Source: an uncultured Ectothiorhodospiraceae bacterium (lineage in GTDB: Bacteria > Pseudomonadota > Gammaproteobacteria > UBA9214). Taken from it: DNA of 42,298 nt. This document shows, piece after piece, positions 19,227 to 27,981 of the stretch; within the stretch, counting starts at the first letter, position 1; each line of letters starts with the position of its first letter. The DNA lies in assembly GCA_947259415.1 (NCBI GenBank), contig CAMYMI010000021.1, positions 1 to 42,298 of the forward strand, in the 5' to 3' direction. Below the pieces are notes generated by a model, which was not told the origin of the DNA, made no database searches, and saw nothing but the letters and a program-made list of their open reading frames with translations. The position numbers were made by a program, and so were the translations under genes.

Positions 19227-20012
19227 CTATTTTGCCCGTTTCAGGCTGTTCTTGTCGAAGTCCCGATCGGTGAGGCCGGTGCGAAACTGGTATTCCTTCC
19301 ATCGAAGTGTTGTGCTCTTTCCGGTCTGGTGATTGGCCATTTCGTAGCGCATGGCACGCCAGTATTTATCGAGGTACTGCCTGTACTCATGAAAGGTCAG
19401 TGTCTTAAGGTGGGCATTCTTGCGGTCGAAGTAGTCGATCTTCTGCGGCCGGTATTCCGTCTTGTCGATCCAGACCTGCTGACGCGTGTACCCGGAGTTC
19501 TTGTCCACCGGATAGCGCTCGATGACGAAGCAGTCGAGTTCCGCGCAGGGTTCATCGCGGAGGTACTTGTAAGTGTATTTTTCAACCTCATCGGAGGAAA
19601 TATCCTCGTAGGCGAACTCGCTGCCCATGAACGGCCCGGATTTGTTCTTGGAGGATATGCGCTTGACCCGCTTGAGTGCCGGCAGGTAGAGCCACTGGTC
19701 ATCAGGTCCCTGGATGTGTGAAAAAGTCAGGAAGGCGGTGCCCTTGACGTCGGGGGGCGAGTCGAACACGGACATGCTCTTGTCGCCGTCGCCTTCTATC
19801 TCGAGGGTGCGCACGCGCACCTCGCGGGTGCTTTGGTCACCCTGCTTGTTGCGCAGGATCATGTTGAGGGTGGCGCTGGAATCATCAAAGCCCTTGTCGC
19901 GCCGGTCGGCTTCCACGGCGATCGCCAGGCCCTTCTCCTCGGCGGATTCGGCCGACGCGCCGGGTGGCAGCAGAACCAGCAGGGATAATAAGAGTGTCTT
20001 GCATATTTTCAT
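19227..20012 (-). CDS. Exported outer-membrane-lipoprotein-sorting (LolA-like) protein
   Basis: A 261-residue precursor with a signal peptide (KTLLLSLLVLLPPGASA, cleavage near residue 21). The mature domain matches the LolA-like family annotated as outer-membrane lipoprotein-sorting protein. Visible features are DDSSATLNMILRNKQGD, SMSVFDSPPDVKGTAFLTF, WLYLPALKRVKRISSKN and a GSEFAYEDISSDE segment, then VWIDKTEYRPQKIDYFDRK. These proteins form a half-barrel that could carry a lipid. The start overlaps the stop of the MMPL transporter by 4 nt (ATGA), so the two are translated together. The likely model is periplasmic lipid or lipoprotein handling downstream of the transporter. Substrate unknown. 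Confidence 0.88.
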   Translation of the reverse strand: MKICKTLLLSLLVLLPPGASAESAEEKGLAIAVEADRRDKGFDDSSATLNMILRNKQGDQSTREVRVRTLEIEGDGDKSMSVFDSPPDVKGTAFLTFSHIQGPDDQWLYLPALKRVKRISSKNKSGPFMGSEFAYEDISSDEVEKYTYKYLRDEPCAELDCFVIERYPVDKNSGYTRQQVWIDKTEYRPQKIDYFDRKNAHLKTLTFHEYRQYLDKYWRAMRYEMANHQTGKSTTLRWKEYQFRTGLTDRDFDKNSLKRAK

Positions 20013-22285
20013 TTTTCCACCTTCATCAGCAACGGGGGCAGGAACAGGAAATCGGCGGCGAGCGCAAAGGCAATCGTTATGGCCGTCAGCAGTCCCATGT
20101 CCGAGTTCAGCTTGAACGGTGACTGGGTCAGCACCATGAAACCGGCGATCAAGACCAGCGTGGTGACCGTGAGCGCCATGCCGACGGTTGAGAACGCATA
20201 GCGCACGGCATCTGCTGAATCCAGGTGTTGTTCACGGCGTGCGCGCAGGTACTTGCTGAGAAAGTGAACTGTGTCATCAACCACGATACCCAGTGTCATG
20301 CCGGCGACCACCGAGAGCGCCAGACCGACCTCGCCTACCAGTAAGCCCCAGAGTCCGAAGCCCATGGCGGCAGGAGCCAGATTGGGTACCAGGCTGATCA
20401 GGCCAATCTTCAGTGAGCGCAAGGCGAAGACCAGGATCAGTGAGATCAGCACCAGGGCGAGCGAGGTTCCGGTCAGCATGCTGCGTATATTTCGCTGACC
20501 GATGTGCGCGAACATCACCGACGGACTGGCGCCATTGGCCTGCATCTCGGGTGCATTGGCACTCAGCCACTCCTGGGCGGCGTCCTCCACTGCGAGCAGC
20601 TCCTTACTGGAGACATTCTCGAGCGCGACCGAGAGTCGGGTAGCCGATTTGCCGACATCGATCTGGTTGTTGAGGTCGAGTCCGTAGGGCAGCGACATCT
20701 CATAGAGCAGCAGGTACTGGGCCGACAGGTCGCGCTGGTCGGGCAATCGGTACCAGTCCGTTGCGTCGCTGTGCATGTTTTTGTTGAGGCGTTTCATGGT
20801 GTCGGTAAGTGAGTTGACATGCAACACGTCCGGTTGTTCCCGGTACCAGCTGGCGAAGGCCTCCACGTCCGCCAGGAATCCCGGGTCACTGATGCCACCA
20901 CTCTCGCCCGTACCGAGGGAATAGTCGATGGTGTAGATCCCCGTCAGGTTCTCGGTGGCAAATTCGGTGGCATTACGGAAGTCGATGGTCTTGTCAAAAT
21001 ACTTGATGAACTCGTCGTTGAGTTCATTGCGGGGAATAAAGGTCACCAGGATGACAATGAACGCACCCATCACCCAGAGCAGGACAGCGCGTCGCTGTAC
21101 GACAAAGTCGGCGAATCTGTCCATCATCCGGGTACGGCGGGTCGGGCCGGGTTTGACGTGCACCGGCAGGATCAGCATCAGTGCCGGCAGGATGGTCACC
21201 GAGAACACGAATGCCGCAGCCACCCCCATGGCCACGATATTGCCCAGATCCCTGAAGGGCGGTGCGTCACTGAAATTCATGCTCATGAAGCCAATCACGG
21301 TAGTCAGGGATGTGAGGAAAATCGGCTGCAGGTTGATGCGCAGACTGTCCACCATGGCACTGTTCTTGTCGAGGCCGCGACGCATCGCGTGCAGGAAGCT
21401 GACCAGGACGTGTACGCAGTCTGCGACTGCGAGTGTCAGGACGATGGTCGGGGACGAGGCGGATGGCGGCGTCAGGGCGATGCCCATCCAGCCGGCCAGG
21501 CCCATGGCGGTGAAGATGCTGAAGATGATGACCAGGAAGGTACCCAGGGTCGCGCTGACGGAGCGCAGCAACAGGATCAGTGTGACAAGGACCACAACGA
21601 ACATCATTGGTACCAGCGTTTTCTGGTCGTGGATGCTGACCTCAGGGAAGGAATTGTTCATCACCACCATGCCGGTGAGATAGACATCCAGGTCCGGGTT
21701 CCCGGCGCGCACCTCTTCAACCAGTTTGCGCGCGAATGCAGTGATCTCCGGGACCTCTTTTCCGGTCCCGTCATCGGGTAGCTGGATAGTGACATTGACG
21801 CCGGTTACGTGACCACGACCCGAGACCAGGCGATTGACGATCAACGGCTCGTTGAGAGCGATGTCACGGATACGCCGGAGCCCGGCGTCATCGAGCTGGT
21901 CGACATCAGTTGCCAGGTCGTCGACGATCAGGTCATCTCCCTCGGCTTCGGTGTGCTGATAATTGCTGAGGGAATCAACACGGATCGAGTAAGGAATCTG
22001 CCAGGCGGCCTCCGTCAGGCGTACCACGCTGGCGAGCGTTTCCCTGGTAAAGACGTTACCGCTCCCGGGGGCCAGCACGAAAAGGACATTATCCGTTTTG
22101 GTATAGGTGTTCTGCAGTTCTTCGAAGGCCTGTAACTGCGGATTGTCTTCACTGAAGAAGACCCGGTAATCGGTCTTGAAGGTCAGGAAACGTGCACCAC
22201 TGGCTGCCAGGATGGCGGCCAGGGTGAAAACGATCAGGATAGAATAACGCCAGCGGACAAGCCATTCGCCATAGGTTTTTCCCAT
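20009..22285 (-). CDS. MMPL-family RND transporter
   Basis: A 758-residue inner-membrane transporter of the RND superfamily. It has two repeats of about six membrane segments: the first TM near the N-terminus, then a periplasmic domain of about 190 residues, a five-segment bundle, another periplasmic domain (from about residue 435) and a second five-segment bundle. The intramembrane loop LAVADCVHVLVSFLHAMRRG and its partner GIVVDDTVHFLSKYLRARRE carry aspartates usual for proton relay. The ATG at 22285 has an AAGGA site; an in-frame ATG at 22321 lacks one. No membrane-fusion or outer-membrane partner gene is near, as is usual for MMPL proteins paired with LolA-like proteins. Probable role is lipid or lipoprotein export. 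Confidence 0.9.
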   Translation of the reverse strand: MGKTYGEWLVRWRYSILIVFTLAAILAASGARFLTFKTDYRVFFSEDNPQLQAFEELQNTYTKTDNVLFVLAPGSGNVFTRETLASVVRLTEAAWQIPYSIRVDSLSNYQHTEAEGDDLIVDDLATDVDQLDDAGLRRIRDIALNEPLIVNRLVSGRGHVTGVNVTIQLPDDGTGKEVPEITAFARKLVEEVRAGNPDLDVYLTGMVVMNNSFPEVSIHDQKTLVPMMFVVVLVTLILLLRSVSATLGTFLVIIFSIFTAMGLAGWMGIALTPPSASSPTIVLTLAVADCVHVLVSFLHAMRRGLDKNSAMVDSLRINLQPIFLTSLTTVIGFMSMNFSDAPPFRDLGNIVAMGVAAAFVFSVTILPALMLILPVHVKPGPTRRTRMMDRFADFVVQRRAVLLWVMGAFIVILVTFIPRNELNDEFIKYFDKTIDFRNATEFATENLTGIYTIDYSLGTGESGGISDPGFLADVEAFASWYREQPDVLHVNSLTDTMKRLNKNMHSDATDWYRLPDQRDLSAQYLLLYEMSLPYGLDLNNQIDVGKSATRLSVALENVSSKELLAVEDAAQEWLSANAPEMQANGASPSVMFAHIGQRNIRSMLTGTSLALVLISLILVFALRSLKIGLISLVPNLAPAAMGFGLWGLLVGEVGLALSVVAGMTLGIVVDDTVHFLSKYLRARREQHLDSADAVRYAFSTVGMALTVTTLVLIAGFMVLTQSPFKLNSDMGLLTAITIAFALAADFLFLPPLLMKVEK

Positions 22286-22472
22286 CGTGTTTCCTTCTTG
22301 TCCTTGTTGTTCCCCGTTCATGGCGACGGCAATTGCGTCAGAGAATGAGGGAAACCCGCAGTCCCGCTGTGCAGGAAGTCAACACCCCGGCATCCCGGGT
22401 TTCTTCGCCATGTCGATACAGCCTTCCAGTGCGCTGGGTACTGGTAATTCCTGCTTCGTGATCAGTTAGTTA

Positions 22473-22502
22473 TTGACTCGCCGACTGACTGGTCGGTATT
22501 CT
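22473..22502 (+). promoter_or_regulatory. Probable promoter of the DUF2892-type gene
   Basis: TTGACT at 22473-22478 (5 of 6 match to the -35 consensus) and TATTCT at 22497-22502 (4 of 6) are 18 bp apart. The leader to the start codon at 22558 would be about 50 nt. A palindrome lies between the two boxes. Confidence 0.5.
22481..22496. promoter_or_regulatory. Palindromic operator candidate, TetR-like
   Basis: CCGAC at 22481-22485 and GTCGG at 22492-22496 are inverted around six bases, giving CCGACTGACTGGTCGG. It sits exactly in the spacer of a promoter, the classic place for a repressor. The overall look is that of TetR/AcrR-type sites. No TetR gene is visible in the window. It lies between the MMPL operon (minus) and the DUF2892-type gene (plus) and could control either or both. 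Confidence 0.45.
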
Positions 22503-22557
22503 ACGCGGCAGCAATATCCACTGCAATACAAGCGTGTGCAAAGCGAGGAGGTTTACC

Positions 22558-22761
22558 ATGTCAGCAATGAGAATGTTGTTTTTCACCATGGCCGGATTGA
22601 TTATGCTTGGCATCTGGTTGACCGGATTCAACGTTGTTCACTGGGTACTCTACCTGCCAGTCGCCGCGCTGGTGTTCGCCGGTGTTACCGGGATCTGTCC
22701 CGGTTACATGCTGTTCCGGAAATTCGGCTTCAAGGGACAGGATGCGGGAAGCAAGATCTGA
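22558..22761 (+). CDS. Small two-helix membrane protein, DUF2892-like
   Basis: A 67-residue protein with two hydrophobic helices (FFTMAGLIMLGIWLTGF and VLYLPVAALVFAGVTGICP) and a short basic tail. The arrangement and the GICPGYMLFRKFG ending match the YgaP-type inner-membrane domain family (DUF2892), in which the cysteine and proline follow helix two. A perfect GAGGAGG site lies 6 nt before the ATG at 22558. In some bacteria this domain is fused to a rhodanese or sits beside sulfur-transfer genes; here it stands alone. Function unknown. A hairpin with a 9-bp stem follows the gene. Confidence 0.82.
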   Translation: MSAMRMLFFTMAGLIMLGIWLTGFNVVHWVLYLPVAALVFAGVTGICPGYMLFRKFGFKGQDAGSKI

Positions 22762-22786
22762 TTGAGGATGACATAAGTTACCGACG

Positions 22787-22812
22787 CTCCTGTCTGTCCC
22801 GATAGACAGGAG
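22787..22812 (+). terminator. Hairpin after the DUF2892-type gene
   Basis: CTCCTGTCT and AGACAGGAG form a perfect 9-bp stem around an 8-base loop. It is followed by TATCGCGTTT, not a full T-run, so rho-independent termination may be partial. It separates this gene from mfd. Confidence 0.5.
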
Positions 22813-22867
22813 TATCGCGTTTATATCCCGGTGAACTTTCCTGATTCGCCGATTCAGGGCCCCGGTA

Positions 22868-22876
22868 TGTGATAAT
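22868..22876 (+). promoter_or_regulatory. Extended -10 promoter candidate for mfd
   Basis: TGT followed by GATAAT (22871-22876) fits an extended -10 (TGnTATAAT) with one mismatch. There is no good -35. The leader to the mfd start at 22919 would be about 36 nt. Confidence 0.45.
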
Positions 22877-22918
22877 AGCGCCCCATAGTGCCGTCAGCCC
22901 ATAACACTCAGTCTCCAG

Positions 22919-25900
22919 ATGTCCCGTTTTGCAGAACAACTCGATAAGGGCACCCTGACCAGCCCCTGTGACCCTGTATTGCCCGAACCGGGCCAGGACC
23001 TCGACTGGACCGGTTTGAACGGCGCCAGCCTGCCGCTTGCGATCGCACGCGCGGCCGGCCGACACCAGGGCCGACTGCTGGTGATTGCGCCGGACATGCA
23101 GGCGGCCGATTTACTGCGCGAACAGCTGGAGTTCTTCCTGGCGGAGAGTGACGTCAGCATCAGTACCTTCCCGGACTGGGAAACCCTGCCCTACGATAGT
23201 TTTTCTCCGCACCAGGACATCATCTCCGAGCGCCTTGCCACACTGTACCAGCTGGCCGAAGGACGTGACGGGGTGCTGATCATTTCGATGGGCACACTAA
23301 TGCAGCGCCTGGCGCCCAGATCATTCCTGTACCGGAACAGCCTGGTGGTGCAGGTCGGCGAACGTCTGGACCTCGACGCCATGCGCAACCGCCTGGACAG
23401 TGCCGGCTATCGCTGCGTCTCCCAGGTCATCGAACACGGCGAGTTTGCTATCCGTGGCTCCATTCTCGATCTCTATCCAATGGGCAGTCCTCTGCCGTTT
23501 CGTATCGACCTGCTCGACGAGGAAATCGAATCGATCAGGACCTTTGATCCGGAGACCCAACGCTCGGCCGATGAACGGGACGCGATCAAGCTTCTGCCCG
23601 CCAGGGAATTCCCTCTGGATGACGAGGCCATACGGCACTTTCGGCAACGCTTTCGGGCGCAATTCGAGGGTGACCCCCAGGCCTGCCCGATCTACCGGGA
23701 TATCAGCCAGGGCATAACACCCGGCGGGCTGGAATACTACCTGCCCCTTTTCTTCGAGCAGACCGAGACCCTGTTCGACTATTTACCGGACACTACCTGC
23801 ATCATGCTGCTGGAGGGAGCCGCGGCTGCCTGCAGTGAGTTTCAGGCAGAAACCACCGAGCGCTACGAGTCACGTCGACACGACCGTGAACGGCCCCTGC
23901 TGCCTCCCGGGATGTTGTTCCTGGATGACGCCGGGATGCAGAAACGACTCGCCCGGCACGCTCTTGTTCGCATCGGAAAATTCAGCGGGTCTGAACCGTC
24001 CGGGGAGCAAATCCGCTATAACGCCTACCCGCTGGTTGATGTAAAGATCAGGACGCGCAGTGAGCAACCGGCTGCGGCAATCAACGGCTTTCTGGGCAGT
24101 TACGCCGGACGCGTCCTGTTGACGGCTGAATCGACCGGGCGCCGCGAGACCATGTTTGATCAGCTGCGTGGCCTCGGCATCCGGCCAGTGGTGGTTGACG
24201 GCTGGAGGGATTTCATTGAGTCCGACAGCCCGCTGTGCCTGACGGTTGCACCACTCGAACAGGGTGTGCGCCTGGTTTCTCCGGCCCTGGCCATTATCAC
24301 GGAAACCAGTCTTTTCGGTGATCATGCCAGGCAGTCACGTCGCCGCAAACCGGCTCGTGACCCCTCCGCCCTTATCAGCAACCTGACCGACCTGGACATC
24401 GGCGCACCGGTCGTACATGAATATCACGGCGTCGGACGTTATCGAGGGCTGGAGACACTCACGGTTCACCATATCCCGGCCGAGTACCTGACGCTTGAAT
24501 ACAGCGGAGGCGACAAGCTGTATGTACCGGTCGCTTCACTCCAGCTGGTCAGCCGCTATACAGGCGCCGCACCGGAAAATGCCCCGCTGCACAAGCTGGG
24601 TGGTGACCAGTGGCAACGAGCGCGGCATAAAGCGGCCAGTCGTGTACACGACGTCGCCGCCGAGCTGCTCGACATCCACGCCCGGCGCGCAGCACGCAAG
24701 GGCCATGCCTACGCGGCGCCACAGGATGAATATGCGGCCTTTGTCGCATCGTTCCCGTTCGAGGAGACTGCTGATCAGGAGAGCACCATTGCCAGCATGG
24801 TTGCCGATATGCAGACGGAAATGCCGATGGATCGTGTGGTCTGCGGTGACGTCGGTTTCGGCAAGACCGAGGTGGCCATGCGTGCCGCGTTTATCGCTGC
24901 ACAGGACGGCAAACAAGTGGCCCTGCTGGTACCTACAACGCTGCTTGCCCAGCAGCACTACCAGAACTTCCTTGACCGCTTCTCGGACTGGCCGATACGC
25001 ATCGAGGTCCTGTCGCGCTTCAGGAGCGGCAAACAGCAGGATGTCGTGCTCGCGGGAATTGCCGATGGTTCTGTCGACATCGCCATCGGAACTCACAAGC
25101 TGCTGCAGGACAATATCAGGTTCAAGCGGCTTGGCCTGTTGATCATAGACGAGGAACACCGCTTCGGTGTTCGCCAGAAGGAGAAGCTGAAGAATCTGCG
25201 TGCGGAAATCGATATCCTCACGCTCACTGCCACACCTATACCACGCACCCTCAACATGTCACTTTCAGGCTTGCGTGACCTTTCGATCATCAGCACTCCA
25301 CCGGCACACCGGCTGACTGTCAAGACTTTTATATCCGAATGGAATGACGCCGTCATTCGCGAGGCCTGCCTGCGCGAGATCAAGCGCGGTGGCCAGGTGT
25401 ATTTCCTGCACAATGAGGTCGAATCGATCGAGCGCGTTGCCAGCGATCTTGCCAGGATCGTTCCTGAAGCCAGAATCAAGATTGCCCACGGTCAGATGCG
25501 CGAACGTCAACTCGAACACGTGATGCTGGACTTCTATCACCGGCGCTTCAACCTGTTGCTGTGCACCACCATCATTGAGAGCGGCATTGACATCCCTACG
25601 GCGAATACCATCATCATGAACCGCGCAGACAAGCTCGGTCTTGCCCAGCTGCACCAGTTGCGCGGTCGTGTCGGGCGCTCGCACCATCGAGCCTATGCCT
25701 ATCTGCTGATCCCTTCGCACCATGCGATCACGGCCGATGCCGCCAAGCGCCTGGCCGCCATCGAGTCCATGGAGGACCTCGGTGCCGGTTTTACCCTGGC
25801 AACGAATGACCTGGAGATCCGCGGTGCCGGTGAACTCTTGGGTGAAGACCAGAGTGGCCAGATCCACGAGATCGGCTTCACCCTATACAGTGACCTGCTG

Positions 25901-26425
25901 GAACGCGCCGTCAGGGCCATGAAAGAGGGGCGTCAGCCGAATCTGGACAAACCCCTGCACCTGGGAACCGATATCGACCTCCAGGTCGCAGCCCTCATCC
26001 CGGATGACTATATCCCTGACGTCCACACCCGGCTGGTCATGTACAAGCGCATCGCCAGTGCTTCCATGGAACAGGAACTGCGCGACCTGCAGGTGGAAAT
26101 GATCGACCGGTTTGGATTGCTGCCGGATGCGGTGAAGCATCTCTTTATAATCACCGCACTGAAACTGCTGGCTGAACCCATGGACATCAGCAAGATCGAG
26201 GTGGGCAGGCAGGACGGCCGGATCCTGTTCGGGGAGGATGCAGACATTAATACAAAAAAACTTGTAGAATTAATCCAGGGTCAGCCAGACACTTACCGCT
26301 TCGAGGGAGGCAACCGGCTCAGGTTCAGCGGGGATTTCGAGCTGGATGAACAGCGGTTTCAGGTGGTGAAAGAGCTGCTTGACGTACTCACCAGGCGGAG
26401 GAGCCAGGACCATGAAGCCAACTAG
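22919..26425 (+). CDS. mfd: Transcription-repair coupling factor Mfd
   Basis: Mfd removes RNA polymerase stalled at DNA damage and recruits UvrA. The 1168-residue protein has the usual domain order. The UvrB-like N-terminal part comes first. A CarD-like RNA-polymerase-interaction domain lies near 490-555 (DLDIGAPVVHEYHGVGRYRG). The helicase core has the Walker A motif GDVGFGKT (643-650), DEEH at 744-747, TATPIPRTLNMSL, and the second RecA domain with GRVGRSHHRAYAYLL. The C-terminal autoinhibitory domain D7 closes it. The length is normal for gammaproteobacteria. The stop overlaps the next gene by 14 nt, so the CsiV-like gene is co-translated. It probably has its own promoter at about 22871. 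Confidence 0.97.
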   Translation: MSRFAEQLDKGTLTSPCDPVLPEPGQDLDWTGLNGASLPLAIARAAGRHQGRLLVIAPDMQAADLLREQLEFFLAESDVSISTFPDWETLPYDSFSPHQDIISERLATLYQLAEGRDGVLIISMGTLMQRLAPRSFLYRNSLVVQVGERLDLDAMRNRLDSAGYRCVSQVIEHGEFAIRGSILDLYPMGSPLPFRIDLLDEEIESIRTFDPETQRSADERDAIKLLPAREFPLDDEAIRHFRQRFRAQFEGDPQACPIYRDISQGITPGGLEYYLPLFFEQTETLFDYLPDTTCIMLLEGAAAACSEFQAETTERYESRRHDRERPLLPPGMLFLDDAGMQKRLARHALVRIGKFSGSEPSGEQIRYNAYPLVDVKIRTRSEQPAAAINGFLGSYAGRVLLTAESTGRRETMFDQLRGLGIRPVVVDGWRDFIESDSPLCLTVAPLEQGVRLVSPALAIITETSLFGDHARQSRRRKPARDPSALISNLTDLDIGAPVVHEYHGVGRYRGLETLTVHHIPAEYLTLEYSGGDKLYVPVASLQLVSRYTGAAPENAPLHKLGGDQWQRARHKAASRVHDVAAELLDIHARRAARKGHAYAAPQDEYAAFVASFPFEETADQESTIASMVADMQTEMPMDRVVCGDVGFGKTEVAMRAAFIAAQDGKQVALLVPTTLLAQQHYQNFLDRFSDWPIRIEVLSRFRSGKQQDVVLAGIADGSVDIAIGTHKLLQDNIRFKRLGLLIIDEEHRFGVRQKEKLKNLRAEIDILTLTATPIPRTLNMSLSGLRDLSIISTPPAHRLTVKTFISEWNDAVIREACLREIKRGGQVYFLHNEVESIERVASDLARIVPEARIKIAHGQMRERQLEHVMLDFYHRRFNLLLCTTIIESGIDIPTANTIIMNRADKLGLAQLHQLRGRVGRSHHRAYAYLLIPSHHAITADAAKRLAAIESMEDLGAGFTLATNDLEIRGAGELLGEDQSGQIHEIGFTLYSDLLERAVRAMKEGRQPNLDKPLHLGTDIDLQVAALIPDDYIPDVHTRLVMYKRIASASMEQELRDLQVEMIDRFGLLPDAVKHLFIITALKLLAEPMDISKIEVGRQDGRILFGEDADINTKKLVELIQGQPDTYRFEGGNRLRFSGDFELDEQRFQVVKELLDVLTRRRSQDHEAN

Positions 26426-27194
26426 AACACGGCAGACATGCTGTGGCGACGCCCGTCTACCAAAACCTGTCAGATTCCCTGTTCTGGCCGGTTTTCTCAT
26501 TCTGCTCTGTCTGTCCGGGGGAGCGGCACAGGCGGAATACCCACCGATCTATGATGTCGAGATCATCGTGTTTCGTAACCTCTCGCCCAATGACGGCGGG
26601 GAACGCTGGAACACGCCGGACATGTACAAGGGGATCCAGCGGCGCTCCTTCCCGCAGGATGAGTTCACCGAACTGGCCTATCGGCTCTACCAGATGAAGG
26701 GTATTACCCGTGCACTGGAGAACTCCAGGGATTATGAGGTCCTGTATCACCGGGCCTGGCGCCAGCTGGCCTATGACAGACGGAATTCCGTCGCCTACCC
26801 GGTCGAGACCGAGATCGAAAGCGGCAAACGCAACAGCGTGCAGGGCGGGGTCAGGCTGATCCGCGAGCGTTTTCTCCACCTCGATGTCAATCTGTTCCTG
26901 ATGGCAACCCGGGGCCAGACATCCGCCATGGCGGACTCCCGTATTCCGCTGTTCGAGTTGAATGAGAAACGCCGCATCCGCAGCGGTGAACTCCACTACT
27001 TCGATCACCCTCGTTTCGGGATGATCGCCCGGATCACACCCTATCGTCCTTCGGAAGCACCGGCGGAGACACCGGAAGCCGATGCCCCTGTCACTGGCTG
27101 GTTGTCGGAAGGGGAGACTCTTGCCGGGCTGGACACAACGGCCTCGCGTATCCGGTCCAGGTCTTCAGCTATTCCCGATCGCCTCTTCCAGTAG
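26412..27194 (+). CDS. CsiV-like exported protein
   Basis: The ATG at 26412 starts inside the end of mfd (14-nt overlap) and lies after AGGCGGAGGAG. The 260-residue precursor has a long N-terminal basic segment and a hydrophobic core (VLAGFLILLCLSGG), with cleavage near residue 41. The mature part starts with YDVEIIVFRN, the hallmark of CsiV, the peptidoglycan-associated periplasmic protein needed with LpoA and PBP1a in Vibrio cholerae. VRLIRERFLHLDVNLFL and LHYFDHPRFGMIARITPY are further conserved segments. Similar genes lie after mfd in Pseudomonas. Its role in wall assembly fits the nagZ gene nearby. Its 3' end overlaps the converging methylthioinosine phosphorylase gene by 30 nt. Confidence 0.82.
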   Translation: MKPTRTRQTCCGDARLPKPVRFPVLAGFLILLCLSGGAAQAEYPPIYDVEIIVFRNLSPNDGGERWNTPDMYKGIQRRSFPQDEFTELAYRLYQMKGITRALENSRDYEVLYHRAWRQLAYDRRNSVAYPVETEIESGKRNSVQGGVRLIRERFLHLDVNLFLMATRGQTSAMADSRIPLFELNEKRRIRSGELHYFDHPRFGMIARITPYRPSEAPAETPEADAPVTGWLSEGETLAGLDTTASRIRSRSSAIPDRLFQ

Positions 27195-27905
27195 CAACCG
27201 GACCTGTGCCATAGAGTGGGACAGGTTCGTCTTGATCTCCGCCATGTCGATCGCGCCCTCGCCACGGCCTGCGGCCCAGTTGGCGCATACGGCACACGCT
27301 GCATAGCAGAATTCCAGCTCCTTCGCGAGGGCCGCCTCGGGCATGCCCGTCATGCCGACCATGTCGCAGCCATCCCCTTCCAGCCGGTTGATCTCCGCCG
27401 CGGACTCGAGCCGCGGTCCCTGGGTTGCCCCGTAGGTGCCTTCGGTGCCGAGAGAGATTCCCGCCCGTTGTGCGGCCTCGATCAAAAACGAGCGCATCTC
27501 AGCGCAGTACGGTTCGGTGAAATCGATATGGACCACCTGGGTGAGATCCTTTTCGAAAAAGGTATGGTTACGTGACCAGGTGTAGTCAATGATCTGGTCG
27601 GGAATGACCAGCGCGCCCGGTAGCAGGCCCGGATGGATGCCGCCCACGGAGCATATGGCGATGACACGCGTCACGCCGGCGTATTTCAGGGCCCAGAGGT
27701 TTGCCTGGTAGTTGACCATATGCGGCGGGATGGTGTGGCCATAGCCGTGGCGCGCGAGGAACACGATTTCCCGGTCACAGAGACTGCCGAAGGTGAGTGG
27801 ACCGGAGGGTTCGCCATAGGGGGTATGCACCACCTCGCGACGCGAGATCTTCAGGTTCTTCAACGAGGTCAGCCCCGTGCCACCGATGATTGCCAGATCT
27901 ACCAT
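27165..27905 (-). CDS. S-methyl-5'-thioinosine phosphorylase (MTAP/PNP family)
   Basis: A 246-residue PNP/MTAP-family enzyme. Features include AIIGGTGL at the N-terminus (phosphate loop), FLARHGYGHTIPPHMVNYQANL, ICSVGGIHPGLLPG, GATQGPRLES and DMVGMTGMPEAALAKEL (nucleoside binding). The closest context match is P. aeruginosa PA3004, a methylthioinosine phosphorylase, which is also encoded between mfd and nagZ. There, methylthioadenosine is first deaminated and then phosphorolysed. An adenosine-type (MTAP) activity cannot be ruled out by sequence alone. An AGGA site precedes the ATG. It is the last gene of the run dppB-dppC-nagZ-mscS-hpt-mtiP. Confidence 0.87.
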   Translation of the reverse strand: MVDLAIIGGTGLTSLKNLKISRREVVHTPYGEPSGPLTFGSLCDREIVFLARHGYGHTIPPHMVNYQANLWALKYAGVTRVIAICSVGGIHPGLLPGALVIPDQIIDYTWSRNHTFFEKDLTQVVHIDFTEPYCAEMRSFLIEAAQRAGISLGTEGTYGATQGPRLESAAEINRLEGDGCDMVGMTGMPEAALAKELEFCYAACAVCANWAAGRGEGAIDMAEIKTNLSHSMAQVRLLLEEAIGNS

Positions 27906-27981
27906 TTCTTTTCCTGTCCGGAAGTGCCGGAGTTAGTGATTGTCAGGATTTCCGCTCGCGCGGGCAAGCACGCATCGCGTG

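Noticed and set aside
20819-21781. 320-codon plus-strand frame opposite the MMPL transporter
   Set aside because: His/Gln/Asp-rich shadow without a ribosome site or recognisable domain; the minus-strand transporter is unambiguous.
22340-22470. Short minus-strand reading LITKQELPVPSALEGC as a remnant gene upstream of the MMPL operon
   Set aside because: Fewer than 30 codons, no start codon and no recognised family.
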